This document shows, one piece after another, positions 26,345 through 35,677 of a DNA stretch of 64,000 nucleotides (its first letter is position 1; each line of letters starts with the position of its first letter). This DNA is from an uncultured Pelagibacteraceae bacterium (lineage in GTDB: Bacteria; Pseudomonadota; Alphaproteobacteria; Pelagibacterales; Pelagibacteraceae), in the NCBI GenBank assembly GCA_902606835.1, contig CACLHW010000002.1:1-64000 (forward strand), read 5' to 3'. The notes under the pieces are model-generated. The model saw only the letters and a program-made list of their open reading frames with translations, did not search any database and was not told where the DNA came from. The position numbers were made by a program, and so were the translations under genes.

Positions 26345-27226
26345 TTAATTTTCTTTTTTAGAAGTAAATGATTTTACTTTGGCTAAAATCGATTTAGATA
26401 TTTTTTTTACTGCTTTAACTTTTTCCTTTTTTTTAACTACTTCTTTTTTAGGTTTCTTTTTATTTTTTTCTTCAATGCTTGTTGTAATATTTTTTTCAGC
26501 ATCATGAATTTTTTTAACATCATCAAATTTTTCTTGGACTATATTTGATTGAGCATCTATTATAGTTTGTTTAATTAATTCACAATATAAATTGATTGCT
26601 CTTCTTGCATCGTCATTGCCTGGTATCGGATAATTTATACCTTCAGGATCTGAATTTGTATCCAAAACAGCTACTATAGGAATATTTAATTTTAAAGCTT
26701 CCTTAACTGCTAATTCTTCTATATTTGTGTCAATTATAAAAATCATATCAGGAATTTTTGTCATATCAGATATACCGCCAAGAGATCTTTCTAATTTATC
26801 TCTCTGCATTCCCATTTTAAGAATCTCTTTTTTTGTAAAACCTGTATTTTCTTTTTTTAATTGCACAGTGAGAGTTTTGTATCTTTTTATAGAATTAGAT
26901 ATTGTTTTCCAATTTGTAAGCATACCACCAAGCCATCTATGATTTACATAAAATTGCGAGGTATCCTTGGCTAAAGCTGCTATTGAATCAGCGGCTTGTT
27001 TTTTTGTTGAAACAAATAAAATTTTCCCACCACTAGCTATACAATTATGAATTTTTTGAAGCGCGGCATTAATTAACTCTAATGTCTGTACAAGATCTAT
27101 GATGTGTATAGAATTTTTTGATCCAAAAATAAATTTACTCATTTTCGGATTCCAACGGAATGTTTTATGGCCTAAATGTACTCCCGCTTCTAATAAGTTT
27201 TTTATTGTTACACTTGGTAATTTCAT
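26345..27226 (-). CDS. rpsB: Ribosomal protein S2 with lysine-rich C-terminal tail
   Basis: 30S subunit protein. I start it at the ATG at 27224-27226 (MKLPSVTIKNLLEAG), which matches S2 N-termini and follows a GGGA Shine-Dalgarno-like element. An upstream in-frame start at 27283 would translate through the structured leader. S2 motifs GVHLGHKTFRWNPKM, FVSTKKQA, HRWLGGMLTNW and PDMIFIID are clear. The protein is 293 residues against 241 in E. coli; the extra 50 or so at the C-terminus are a Lys-rich, low-complexity tail (about residues 243-293). Confidence 0.96.
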   Translation of the reverse strand: MKLPSVTIKNLLEAGVHLGHKTFRWNPKMSKFIFGSKNSIHIIDLVQTLELINAALQKIHNCIASGGKILFVSTKKQAADSIAALAKDTSQFYVNHRWLGGMLTNWKTISNSIKRYKTLTVQLKKENTGFTKKEILKMGMQRDKLERSLGGISDMTKIPDMIFIIDTNIEELAVKEALKLNIPIVAVLDTNSDPEGINYPIPGNDDARRAINLYCELIKQTIIDAQSNIVQEKFDDVKKIHDAEKNITTSIEEKNKKKPKKEVVKKKEKVKAVKKISKSILAKVKSFTSKKEN

Positions 27227-27232
27227 AATTTC

Positions 27233-27291
27233 CCGGTTATTCCACCACAATTTTTTTCCATTTAAGGACCGGAGGTTTTTCAACCAAAAAC
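27233..27291 (-). ncRNA. Candidate structured leader of rpsB-tsf mRNA
   Basis: Just before rpsB the transcript can form a hairpin GTTTTT-GGTTG-AAAAAC (27291 down to 27275), with an alternative GGTT-GAAA-AACC fold. A second possible stem pairs CCGGT (27272-27268) with ACCGG (27237-27233). The latter overlaps the Shine-Dalgarno region 7-11 nt before the start codon, so folding could hide the ribosome site. S2 autoregulation through the rpsB leader is known in other proteobacteria; whether this is a homologous or independent element is not known. Confidence 0.4.
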
Positions 27292-27312
27292 TGTGTGCGT
27301 ATTTTGCATGAA

Positions 27313-27341
27313 GTTCTACAATTTTAATTAGTAGATTTCAA
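27313..27341 (-). promoter_or_regulatory. Candidate rpsB promoter
   Basis: On the minus strand a TTGAAA (-35, 27341-27336, 5 of 6 matches) and TAGAAC (-10, 27318-27313, 4 of 6) are separated by exactly 17 bp. The predicted transcription start near 27306 lies just upstream of the potential leader hairpins, which would make an mRNA leader of about 80 nt. It lies in the 121-bp gap between dnaE and rpsB, one of the longest gene-free stretches in the window. Confidence 0.4.
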
Positions 27342-27347
27342 TATGAA

Positions 27348-30300
27348 TTAAAGATTTATTTTCTTTATATAATGCTCTTTATTTAGGTGTTTTAAAGTTT
27401 GGTAATCAAATTTTCTTTTTCCCTTTAATTCAAATAAATAATTTCTGTCTTTTTCTTTAATACAAATATGAATTTTAGAATTACCTTCTTGTTTTATAAT
27501 TTCGTTTAATTTCTTTAGATTTTCCTCTTCCAAATTACTAACTTGTATCTCAACATTTTCATATTTAAGTTGTGCGACTTGATCTAAACTGACTATTTTT
27601 CTAACATTAATTCTTCTAAATCTATTTTCTTGGTTCTCTTTATCTTTAATAACAGTCAATAAAAAAGACTTTCCTTCTACTAAAAATTTTCTATTTGATT
27701 CAAGAACTTCTGAAAAAAGAAAAAGCTCATATACTTTACTTAAATCACTAAATTTAACTATAGCAAAAGAATTTCCTTTTATTGTTTTTTTTTCTTTTAT
27801 TGACATCAGAGTTCCAGAAATAAACGCTTCAGATTCAACAGCATTTTCAAACTCTTTAAAAGATTTAACTTTGTGTTGTCCTAAGATTGCTTCATAATTT
27901 TTTAATGGATGATTTGATATATAAAATCCAACTGATTCAAATTCTTTTGATAATGTTTCATTCGTTTCCCAGTCTAAATTGTCTTTATCTTGCATCAAGT
28001 AAGAAATCTTTTGGGTGTCTTCAGAAAATAAACTTGTCTGATTCTGAACCTTGTTATCAAATATTGTTTTAGAATTTTGAATAATATTTGGAATATTATT
28101 GTAAAGAACCTTTCTATTTTTAAATATATTATCAAAAGTGCCGGCTTTAACTAAACCCTCAAGTTGAAGTTTATTAATATTTTTTGGATTAACTCGATTA
28201 ACAAAATCACTTATAGAAGTAAATTTTCCATTTTTTTTTCTTTCTTCTACTAATTGGAAAATCGCATCATGACCTACATTTTTAATAGCGGCTAAAGCAT
28301 AATATAATGTACCTTCTGATGGTATAAAATCAGCAAAGCATTCATTTATGCAAGGTTTTTTAACTTCTATTTTTAATCTTTTTAATTCTTCAAAAAATTC
28401 ACTTAGTTTATCTGTATTGGAAAGTTCGTTTGACATAGAAGCTGCTATAAATTCATTTGGGTAATAAGTTTTTAGATAGGCTGTTTGGTAGGCAATCATA
28501 GCATATGCAGCTGCGTGACTTTTATTAAAACCGTATTCCGCAAATGGTTCAATTTTTCTAAATATAAAAATAGCAGTTTCTTTTGTTATACCATTCTTAA
28601 TAGCACCGTTAACAAATCTTTCTTTTTGTTTTTCTAATTCTTTTCTTTTCTTTTTTCCCATTGCTCGTCTTAAAATATCAGCTTCACCAGCTGTAAATCC
28701 CGATAGAACTTGTGCTATTTGCATAACTTGTTCTTGATAAATAATTACACCGTAAGTTGGTTCTAAAATTTTTTTTATTTTTGGATGTAAATAATCTGGT
28801 TCTCTATCTCCATGTTTACATTGATTATAAATTGGTATGTTTGCCATTGGACCTGGTCTATATAAAGCTACTAATGCAATAATATCTTCAAACTTATTAG
28901 GCTTCATATTTACTAAAGCATCTCGCATGCCAGCACTTTCCAACTGAAATAAACCAACAGTGTGTCCAGAACTTAAAAGTTTGAAAATTTCTGGATCATC
29001 AAGCTTAATTTTTCTAATATCTAATTTAATATTTTTTTCTTTTAAAAAAGTTAGAGTTTTATTTATAACGGTCAAAGTTTTTAAACCAAGTAAATCAAAT
29101 TTAACCAGACCTGCACTTTCCGAGGCATACATATCAAATTGTGTTGATGGCAAAAGTGAATTAGATGATGAGTCTTTATATAAAGGAACAAATTCTGCTA
29201 AATTTTCTTCTGGAATTACGACTCCGGCAGCATGAGTAGCCATGTTTCTGTTTAAATTTTCCAATTTTTTAGATATTTCTACAAGTTTTTTTACCCTAGG
29301 ATCTTTATCTTCTTCTTTTCTAATTCTAGGCTCTTGAGCAATTGCCTTTTCTAAATCTAATGGACGTGATGGATCAAAGGGAATCATTTTGCAAAGTGTA
29401 TCAACATACCCGTAAGGCAAACCCAAAACTCTACCAATATCACGAAAGGCCATTCTAGCTTTAAGCTTACCGAATGTAATTATATGGGCTACACCTTTTC
29501 CATACTTCTCTTTTAAATATTTAAATACTTTATCTCTTTTCTCTTCACAAAAATCTATATCAAAATCTGGCATAGAAATTCGATCAGGATTTAAAAATCT
29601 TTCAAAAATTAAATCAAATTTTATTGGGTCAATATCTGTAATTGATAAAGCCCAAGCAACTAAAGATCCAGCTCCTGAGCCTCTTCCTGGACCAACTGGA
29701 ATATTATTTTTTTTTGCCCATTTTATATAATCTGAGACTATAAGAAAATAACTTGAATATTTCATTTTAGAAATAATATTTATTTCATGATTAAGTCTTT
29801 CTGTATAAATTTTTTTAATATCACTTAAATTTTTTTCCTTTTTTTCTGGAAAAACATAATCTTCTAGCCTTTCTTTTAATCCAGACATAGATTCTTTTGC
29901 TAATAGTTCATCAACATTTTTAATTTTACTAGTTTGTATATTAGGCAAAACTGGTGCAGAACTAGTTGGTCTATAAGAAATCCTTAAAGGAAAATTCTCA
30001 TTATTTTTTAAAGCGTCTGGTAAATCTTTAAATAAATTGTACATCTCATCAGAACTTTTTAAGTAGTGTTGGTCAGAATATTTTCTTCTATCTTTTACAT
30101 TTACATAAGTTTTTTCACCAACACACAGGTATGCGTCATGCGCCTCGAACATATCTTGGTCAAGGTAAAAGACTTCGTGTGTAGCAATTGTTGGGATTTC
30201 TAGTTTAGATGATGCATTAAGCAGGAAATTTTCAAATAATTTCTCTCCTTTATCATTATGTCTTTGAATTTCTAAATAAAAGTTATCTTTGAAAATTGAT

Positions 30301-30776
30301 TTTATATTATTAAACAGTAAAAAGATTTCATCTGTAAGATTTTTAAAAAATAATCTTCCAAACAAGCCATCAAATGATCCTGATAATAAAATAAGTCCTT
30401 TATAATTTTTTTCTATATCTTCTATTTTGCAATGTGGTTCTTCATCATTTTTTATTTCTAAAAAAGATTTTGAGGAAAGTTTTACTAAATTTTTATAACC
30501 AATCAGATCTTTAGCAAATAATGGTATTTTGCCCATATGATCTTTATACTTAATGTTTATTTGTGTACCAATTATTGGTTGCGTTTTTGATTTAGCCAAC
30601 GATTCAGAAAATTCTAAAGCGCCACACAAATTATTTGAATCACATAAACCAACTGCCTTTATTTTATTATCTTTACAGTAAGAAGCTAAATCAGCAGTTC
30701 TCAAAGCTCCTTCGCAAATTGAGTATTGTGTATGAATTTTTAAATGATTAAACTCTTTTTTAAGAACTTCGTTCAT
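27348..30776 (-). CDS. dnaE: DNA polymerase III alpha subunit
   Basis: Replicative polymerase catalytic subunit, 1142 residues. Visible parts are the N-terminal PHP domain (HLKIHTQYS at about 11-19), catalytic aspartates in PDFDIDFCEEKRD and in GLVKFDLLGLKTL, the tandem helix-hairpin-helix region, and a C-terminal OB fold (FISGTLMSIKEKK). The PHP opening reads HTQYS where metal-binding versions have an Asp, so the PHP domain is probably not an active exonuclease; proofreading would need a separate DnaQ. It overlaps lolD by 17 bp, as in other alphaproteobacteria where lolCD precede dnaE. Confidence 0.97.
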   Translation of the reverse strand: MNEVLKKEFNHLKIHTQYSICEGALRTADLASYCKDNKIKAVGLCDSNNLCGALEFSESLAKSKTQPIIGTQINIKYKDHMGKIPLFAKDLIGYKNLVKLSSKSFLEIKNDEEPHCKIEDIEKNYKGLILLSGSFDGLFGRLFFKNLTDEIFLLFNNIKSIFKDNFYLEIQRHNDKGEKLFENFLLNASSKLEIPTIATHEVFYLDQDMFEAHDAYLCVGEKTYVNVKDRRKYSDQHYLKSSDEMYNLFKDLPDALKNNENFPLRISYRPTSSAPVLPNIQTSKIKNVDELLAKESMSGLKERLEDYVFPEKKEKNLSDIKKIYTERLNHEINIISKMKYSSYFLIVSDYIKWAKKNNIPVGPGRGSGAGSLVAWALSITDIDPIKFDLIFERFLNPDRISMPDFDIDFCEEKRDKVFKYLKEKYGKGVAHIITFGKLKARMAFRDIGRVLGLPYGYVDTLCKMIPFDPSRPLDLEKAIAQEPRIRKEEDKDPRVKKLVEISKKLENLNRNMATHAAGVVIPEENLAEFVPLYKDSSSNSLLPSTQFDMYASESAGLVKFDLLGLKTLTVINKTLTFLKEKNIKLDIRKIKLDDPEIFKLLSSGHTVGLFQLESAGMRDALVNMKPNKFEDIIALVALYRPGPMANIPIYNQCKHGDREPDYLHPKIKKILEPTYGVIIYQEQVMQIAQVLSGFTAGEADILRRAMGKKKRKELEKQKERFVNGAIKNGITKETAIFIFRKIEPFAEYGFNKSHAAAYAMIAYQTAYLKTYYPNEFIAASMSNELSNTDKLSEFFEELKRLKIEVKKPCINECFADFIPSEGTLYYALAAIKNVGHDAIFQLVEERKKNGKFTSISDFVNRVNPKNINKLQLEGLVKAGTFDNIFKNRKVLYNNIPNIIQNSKTIFDNKVQNQTSLFSEDTQKISYLMQDKDNLDWETNETLSKEFESVGFYISNHPLKNYEAILGQHKVKSFKEFENAVESEAFISGTLMSIKEKKTIKGNSFAIVKFSDLSKVYELFLFSEVLESNRKFLVEGKSFLLTVIKDKENQENRFRRINVRKIVSLDQVAQLKYENVEIQVSNLEEENLKKLNEIIKQEGNSKIHICIKEKDRNYLFELKGKRKFDYQTLKHLNKEHYIKKINL

Positions 30777-31452
30777 TTTTTTTTACTACATTACCATCTA
30801 AAATATTTAACTTATAGTCTGCTCTATTTGATAATTCTCTATTATGAGTTGCATATAATATTGCATGTTTTTTCGATTTAAGTTTTAAAAATAATGAAAA
30901 TATTTCATTTGCTGTTTTTCTATCTAAACTACCAGTTGGCTCATCTGCTAAAATTAATTGTGGTTCAGTAATCAATGCCCTCGCTATTGCAACTCTTTGT
31001 TGTTCTCCGCCTGATAATTCACTGGGGAAATGATTAATTCGATTTGATAAGTTTACTAAAGTTAAAATGTTTGTGGCCTTTTTTGAAGACTCTAACCATG
31101 AATATCCGTTGTTAACTAATGGGATAATTACATTTTCTAATGCTGTGAAATCGCTTAATAAATTATTTTGCTGATATATAATTGAAATTCCTTTCTTCCT
31201 AACAAAATCTCGTCCCTCGTCATTAGATTTGGAAAAGTTATTTTTGTTAAAGTAAACTTCACCTGTGGTAGGTTGATCAAGCAGAGCAATTATATGTAAC
31301 AAAGTAGATTTACCTGACCCTGAAGGTCCCGTTAAAGAAATTAACTCCCCGGCGTTAATTTTTAAATTAATATTTTTTAAAACAACAATATCTTTGTTTG
31401 CCCTGATATATTTTTTTGATATTTTAGATAGTCTAATAACTTCTTTATTCAT
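30760..31452 (-). CDS. lolD: Lipoprotein-releasing ABC transporter ATPase LolD
   Basis: Cytoplasmic ATPase that powers extraction of outer-membrane lipoproteins by LolCE. The 230-residue protein has Walker A GPSGSGKSTL, Q-loop IYQQNNLL, ABC signature LSGGEQQRVAIARAL and Walker B LILADEPTGSLD. It overlaps lolC by 8 bp. Macrolide-type (MacB-like) exporters share this ATPase family, but pairing with the adjacent LolC/E-type permease makes LolD the best reading. Confidence 0.94.
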   Translation of the reverse strand: MNKEVIRLSKISKKYIRANKDIVVLKNINLKINAGELISLTGPSGSGKSTLLHIIALLDQPTTGEVYFNKNNFSKSNDEGRDFVRKKGISIIYQQNNLLSDFTALENVIIPLVNNGYSWLESSKKATNILTLVNLSNRINHFPSELSGGEQQRVAIARALITEPQLILADEPTGSLDRKTANEIFSLFLKLKSKKHAILYATHNRELSNRADYKLNILDGNVVKKNERSS

Positions 31453-32680
31453 ATTTTAAGGCCTCTATTGGATCAAGTTTTGCTGCAGATAATGAGGGAA
31501 AAATTGTAGCAAAAAAAGTAATTAACAATGAAAAAAATGAGATAACAAAAATATAACCTAAGTTAATCTCAGAAGGTATTTGGCTTAAAAAATATATTTC
31601 TTCTGGAAATAATTTAATATCAAAAATTGAAGTAATTAAAACTCTAATTTCTTCTACATAATAAGAAAACAAAACTCCAATGATTACGCCTGTTATAGTT
31701 GCTAACATACCTATTGAAAAACCTGTAAGAAAAAAAATTTTTGCGATAGATTTTTTACTAACACCTATAGTCCTTAATATAGCTATCTCTTTTGTTTTAT
31801 TTTTTACTAAAATTGTTAATCCTGAAATTATGTTAAACGCTGCTACTATTATAATTAAAGTTAAAATTATAAACATAACATTTCTTTCTACTTTAAGAGC
31901 GCCAAAAAAAGATTTGTTTAGATCTGCCCATGAATAAACATAATAATCATTAAATATTTTTTGTATTTCTTCTTTTATTGGTTCAACTTTACCTGGTTTT
32001 TTCAGAAATATTTCTAAATTTAAATCTTTATCAGTTAGTTCAAACAAAGAATTAGCATCTTTGAATGACATAAAAATAACATTTTGATCAAATTCGGCTA
32101 AACCTGTGCTGTATACCGATGAAATCATAAATTTTTCTTGTAAAGGAAGATTTCCAAATGGCGTTTGAAGGTTAGATGTAGACATTAAAGTAATTTCATC
32201 TCCAACTACTAAATTTAAAGATATAGCTAGCTCCTTGCCTATGGATATAGTTTTCTCTTTAAAGTTAGATAATGAGCCGTCTATAATACCATCTCTTATC
32301 AAAGAGATTTTATGAATATCATTTTCAAGATAAGATCTTACAAGTATTCCGGTTGTATATTCTTTATTAATTAAAATTCCCTGGCCACTAAAAGTAAATG
32401 TTGTTCGTGTTATATTCTCATTTAGGATATTAAGTTTACTTAAATCATTTTTTTCAATTTTTCTTTCATACGGTTTGACTATTATATGAGGATTAAAACC
32501 CAATATTTTGCTAATTAATTCAGCTCTAAACCCATCCATAACTGACATCACTATAATTAAAATAGCTACACCTAGAGCTATACCTGTAAAAGAAAATATG
32601 GAAATTACTTTTAAAAAACCTTCTTTTTTTTTAGGTCTTAAGTATCTAAATGCTATTGTTCGTTCAATTTTTGAAATCAA
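31445..32680 (-). CDS. lolC: Lipoprotein-releasing permease LolC/LolE
   Basis: Inner-membrane permease of 411 residues with the expected layout. One transmembrane helix (about 22-45) is followed by a large periplasmic domain (about 46-265) and three C-terminal helices forming the FtsX-like region (about 270-400), with AILRTIGVSKKSIAKIF between them. The N-terminal ERTIAFRYLRPKKKEGFLKVIS motif is typical of LolC/E. Only one permease gene is present, so it probably forms a homodimer (LolF-like use), as in many alphaproteobacteria. It overlaps proS by ATGA and lolD by 8 bp. Confidence 0.92.
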   Translation of the reverse strand: MISKIERTIAFRYLRPKKKEGFLKVISIFSFTGIALGVAILIIVMSVMDGFRAELISKILGFNPHIIVKPYERKIEKNDLSKLNILNENITRTTFTFSGQGILINKEYTTGILVRSYLENDIHKISLIRDGIIDGSLSNFKEKTISIGKELAISLNLVVGDEITLMSTSNLQTPFGNLPLQEKFMISSVYSTGLAEFDQNVIFMSFKDANSLFELTDKDLNLEIFLKKPGKVEPIKEEIQKIFNDYYVYSWADLNKSFFGALKVERNVMFIILTLIIIVAAFNIISGLTILVKNKTKEIAILRTIGVSKKSIAKIFFLTGFSIGMLATITGVIIGVLFSYYVEEIRVLITSIFDIKLFPEEIYFLSQIPSEINLGYIFVISFFSLLITFFATIFPSLSAAKLDPIEALKYE

Positions 32681-34005
32681 TTTAAATTTCTTTTTTTAAG
32701 TAATTTATCTTTAATTTCACTCAAAGATAAGGTTTCCGTTTTGCCATTAACTTCTTTAAATTCAAATTTATCATTAGTCGATTTTGTTCCTATAATTATT
32801 TGATAAGGAATTCCTATTAAATCAAATTTTTTAAATTTTGCTGATAAGTGTTCGTCTGTATCATCTATCAAAACATCTATGTTACTCTCTTTTAATGATT
32901 TGTATATTTTCTCAGCCTTTAATAAATTTGATTTATCATTTTTTTGTAAACTAGGGATTAAAGCAACATCAAAAGGTGAAACTGATTCTGGCCATTTCAT
33001 TATATTATTATTAAATTTAGCTTCAATAATAGCTCCAACTAGCCTTGAAACTCCAATTCCATAAGATCCCATTTTTACGTCGATCTTTTTTCCATCCTGT
33101 AAATCAACTGAACATTTTAGCGGCTTTGAATATTTGTCTCCAAAATAAAAAATATGGCCTACCTCTATTCCTTTTGTCATTAATTGATTTTCTTTCTTTA
33201 CTTTTTTTTCAAAATCTTCTTTTCTAAATTTATCATCAGTAACAGCATAGTATTCATCATATTTTTTTCTTAAATCTTTAATTGATTTTTCAGAATCATT
33301 ATGACTTGTAATATCAATATCAAATATTCTTTTGTCAGAATAAATTTTACTCTCTCCCGTATCAGCTAAAATTACAAACTCGTGCGAAAGATCTCCTCCA
33401 ATTGGTCCGGTTTCAGCTGCCATTGGGATTGCTGTTAACCCCAGTCTTTTAAATGTATTTAAATAAGCAAAAAACATTTTATTATATGATATTTTTGCTT
33501 TTTCATCGCTCAAATCAAAAGAGTAGGCATCTTTCATAAAAAATTCTTTACATCTCATAACACCAAATCTTGGTCTAAGTTCGTCACGAAATTTCCATTG
33601 TATATGATATAATATTTGAGGCAGTGACTTGTAAGATTTTATACTAGCTCTAAAAATTTCAGTTATTAGTTCTTCGTTAGTGGGTCCATAAAGCAATTCT
33701 TTTCCTTGGCGGTCTTTTATTCTTAACATTTCTTCACCATAATCTTCATATCTTCCACTTTCTTTCCATATTTCTGCTGATTGTATAGTTGGCATCAATA
33801 ATTCTTGGGCACCTATCTTGTCTTGTTCTTCTCTAACAATTTGTTCTATTTTTTTCATAATTTTAAATCCAAGCGGAAGCCATGAATAGATTCCTGTAGA
33901 TGATTGCTTGATCATCCCGGCTCTAAGCATTAACTGATGAGATTTTATCTTAGCCTCTGAAGGTGTTTCTTTTAACAGTGGTATAAATAGTTTTGAAATA
34001 TGCAT
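32677..34005 (-). CDS. proS: Prolyl-tRNA synthetase lacking the editing insertion
   Basis: Class II synthetase of 442 residues. Motif 1 is in the N-terminal third (LPLGFKIMKKIEQIVREE), motif 2 in QIQWKFRDELRPRFGVMR-like sequence (HIQWKFRDELRPRFG) and motif 3 in KMGSYGIGVSRLVGAI; the C-terminal anticodon-binding domain follows. The roughly 180-residue INS editing domain of E. coli ProS is absent, the common alphaproteobacterial form, so removal of Ala or Cys from tRNA-Pro needs a trans-acting deacylase; a YbaK-like one is encoded at 61581-62063. Confidence 0.96.
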   Translation of the reverse strand: MHISKLFIPLLKETPSEAKIKSHQLMLRAGMIKQSSTGIYSWLPLGFKIMKKIEQIVREEQDKIGAQELLMPTIQSAEIWKESGRYEDYGEEMLRIKDRQGKELLYGPTNEELITEIFRASIKSYKSLPQILYHIQWKFRDELRPRFGVMRCKEFFMKDAYSFDLSDEKAKISYNKMFFAYLNTFKRLGLTAIPMAAETGPIGGDLSHEFVILADTGESKIYSDKRIFDIDITSHNDSEKSIKDLRKKYDEYYAVTDDKFRKEDFEKKVKKENQLMTKGIEVGHIFYFGDKYSKPLKCSVDLQDGKKIDVKMGSYGIGVSRLVGAIIEAKFNNNIMKWPESVSPFDVALIPSLQKNDKSNLLKAEKIYKSLKESNIDVLIDDTDEHLSAKFKKFDLIGIPYQIIIGTKSTNDKFEFKEVNGKTETLSLSEIKDKLLKKRNLN

Positions 34006-34012
34006 ATTTATT

Positions 34013-35677
34013 TTAAATTTTTACTAAATTTACGTTTGTGTATGGCCTTTTTCCAGTTTTTTCTTTTACAGTTTTTCTACAATTGGTTTTTAATGCATCT
34101 ATTAAATTTTGTTCTTGGTTTGGGTTTTTTAAAGAAAATGTTTTACATACATCTTGAATTTTATCTTCTAAATCAAAAATAAAATCACTATTTTCTCCAT
34201 TATTAGGAATGCCTTTAAAAGAAATAATTGGTTTTTTTACTATTGTGCCAATATCATTCACAATTATTGTAATTTCTAAAAATCCGTTATGAGATAAATT
34301 TCTTCTATCTTTAATTGATTGAGATTCTTCTCCAACTCCAATATTACCATCCACATAAATTCTGCCAGAAGGTGCTTTGTCGATTATTTGTGGTTTTTCA
34401 CCTGGATACAATTGCACTATATCTCCATTTTCTACTTTAACAGGATACGGAACCTGCATCTCTTTTGCAAAATTAATGTGCTCCAGCATATGTCTATGTT
34501 CACCGTGTACAGGAATAATAGATTTTGGTTTAATCCAATTATACATGTCCTTTAAATCATCTCTATTAGGATGGCCTGATACATGTACAAATTCACTTTC
34601 TTCTGAAATGACATCAATACCATTTTTAACCAATTGATTATGTAATTTATATAACTTTTTCTCATTACCAGGTATAATTTTAGATGAAAAAATTACTGTA
34701 TCACCTGATTCAATAAAAACATCTGGGTGTATATAATTCGAAATACGCATCATTGCACCACTTGGTTCTCCCTGACTTCCGGTGCAGAGATAAACAATTT
34801 TATTTTTTGAAATTTTTTTTGCTTCCCGAGGATCGATTGGTTCAATTAGATTATTTAGATAGCCACATTGTCTAGCAGCTTTATAAATTCTATGCATAGA
34901 TCTACCTACTAATGATATTTTTCTTCCTATTTTTTCAGCACAATAAAAAATACTTTCCATTCTTGCGACATTTGAAGCAAAGGACGTTACTATTATTCTT
35001 TTTTGTTTATTTTCCATTATTTTTAATAAGCTATTTCTAACATCTAGCTCAGAACCAGCCCTACCAGGACTAAATACATTAGTTGAATCACAAATCATTG
35101 CTAATACTCCTTGTTCACCGATCTGTTTCAATTTTTTTTGATTTATTGCTTCACCAATTAAAGGGTTAGGATCAATTTTCCAATCACCCGTGTGCAAAAC
35201 AGTACCGACTGGAGTTTCTATTTTTAAACCATTAGGTTCTAGTATTGAATGTGTGAGAGTTACAAATTCAATTTTGAAAGGTCCCAATTCCACTTTCCCA
35301 TTTAATTCAACAATTTTTAATTTATTCCCTATATCAATTTTTTTTTCCTTAAATTTTTCTTGAATTAAAACACTTGTGAAAGGAGTAGCATAAATATTAC
35401 AAAGTAGCTTTGGCCATATATGTGCAATAGCTCCTATATGATCTTCATGAGCATGTGTAAGCACTAATCCAATTAAATCATTTTTTTTATCAACTATAAA
35501 CCCAGGATCAGGATAAATTAAATCTATACCTGGAATAGTATCATCTGCAAATGTAACTCCAATATCAACTATAATCCATTTTCTATTTTCAGGTTTACCA
35601 TAGGCAAATAAGTTCATGTTCATTCCTATTTCACCAGAACCTCCTAATGGACAAAAAATAAATTCTTCTTTTTTCAT
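34013..35677 (-). CDS. rnj: Ribonuclease J
   Basis: Metallo-beta-lactamase/beta-CASP nuclease of 554 residues with 5'-3' exonuclease and endonuclease activity on RNA. The metal-binding motif is THAHEDHIGA (HxHxDH), followed by HTGDWK, the beta-CASP motif region with CDSTNVF and SGHPNRDD, and PVHGEHRHM near residue 400; a C-terminal domain follows. The family is typical of alphaproteobacteria in exactly this neighbourhood, between coaX and proS. It overlaps coaX by ATGA. Confidence 0.95.
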   Translation of the reverse strand: MKKEEFIFCPLGGSGEIGMNMNLFAYGKPENRKWIIVDIGVTFADDTIPGIDLIYPDPGFIVDKKNDLIGLVLTHAHEDHIGAIAHIWPKLLCNIYATPFTSVLIQEKFKEKKIDIGNKLKIVELNGKVELGPFKIEFVTLTHSILEPNGLKIETPVGTVLHTGDWKIDPNPLIGEAINQKKLKQIGEQGVLAMICDSTNVFSPGRAGSELDVRNSLLKIMENKQKRIIVTSFASNVARMESIFYCAEKIGRKISLVGRSMHRIYKAARQCGYLNNLIEPIDPREAKKISKNKIVYLCTGSQGEPSGAMMRISNYIHPDVFIESGDTVIFSSKIIPGNEKKLYKLHNQLVKNGIDVISEESEFVHVSGHPNRDDLKDMYNWIKPKSIIPVHGEHRHMLEHINFAKEMQVPYPVKVENGDIVQLYPGEKPQIIDKAPSGRIYVDGNIGVGEESQSIKDRRNLSHNGFLEITIIVNDIGTIVKKPIISFKGIPNNGENSDFIFDLEDKIQDVCKTFSLKNPNQEQNLIDALKTNCRKTVKEKTGKRPYTNVNLVKI

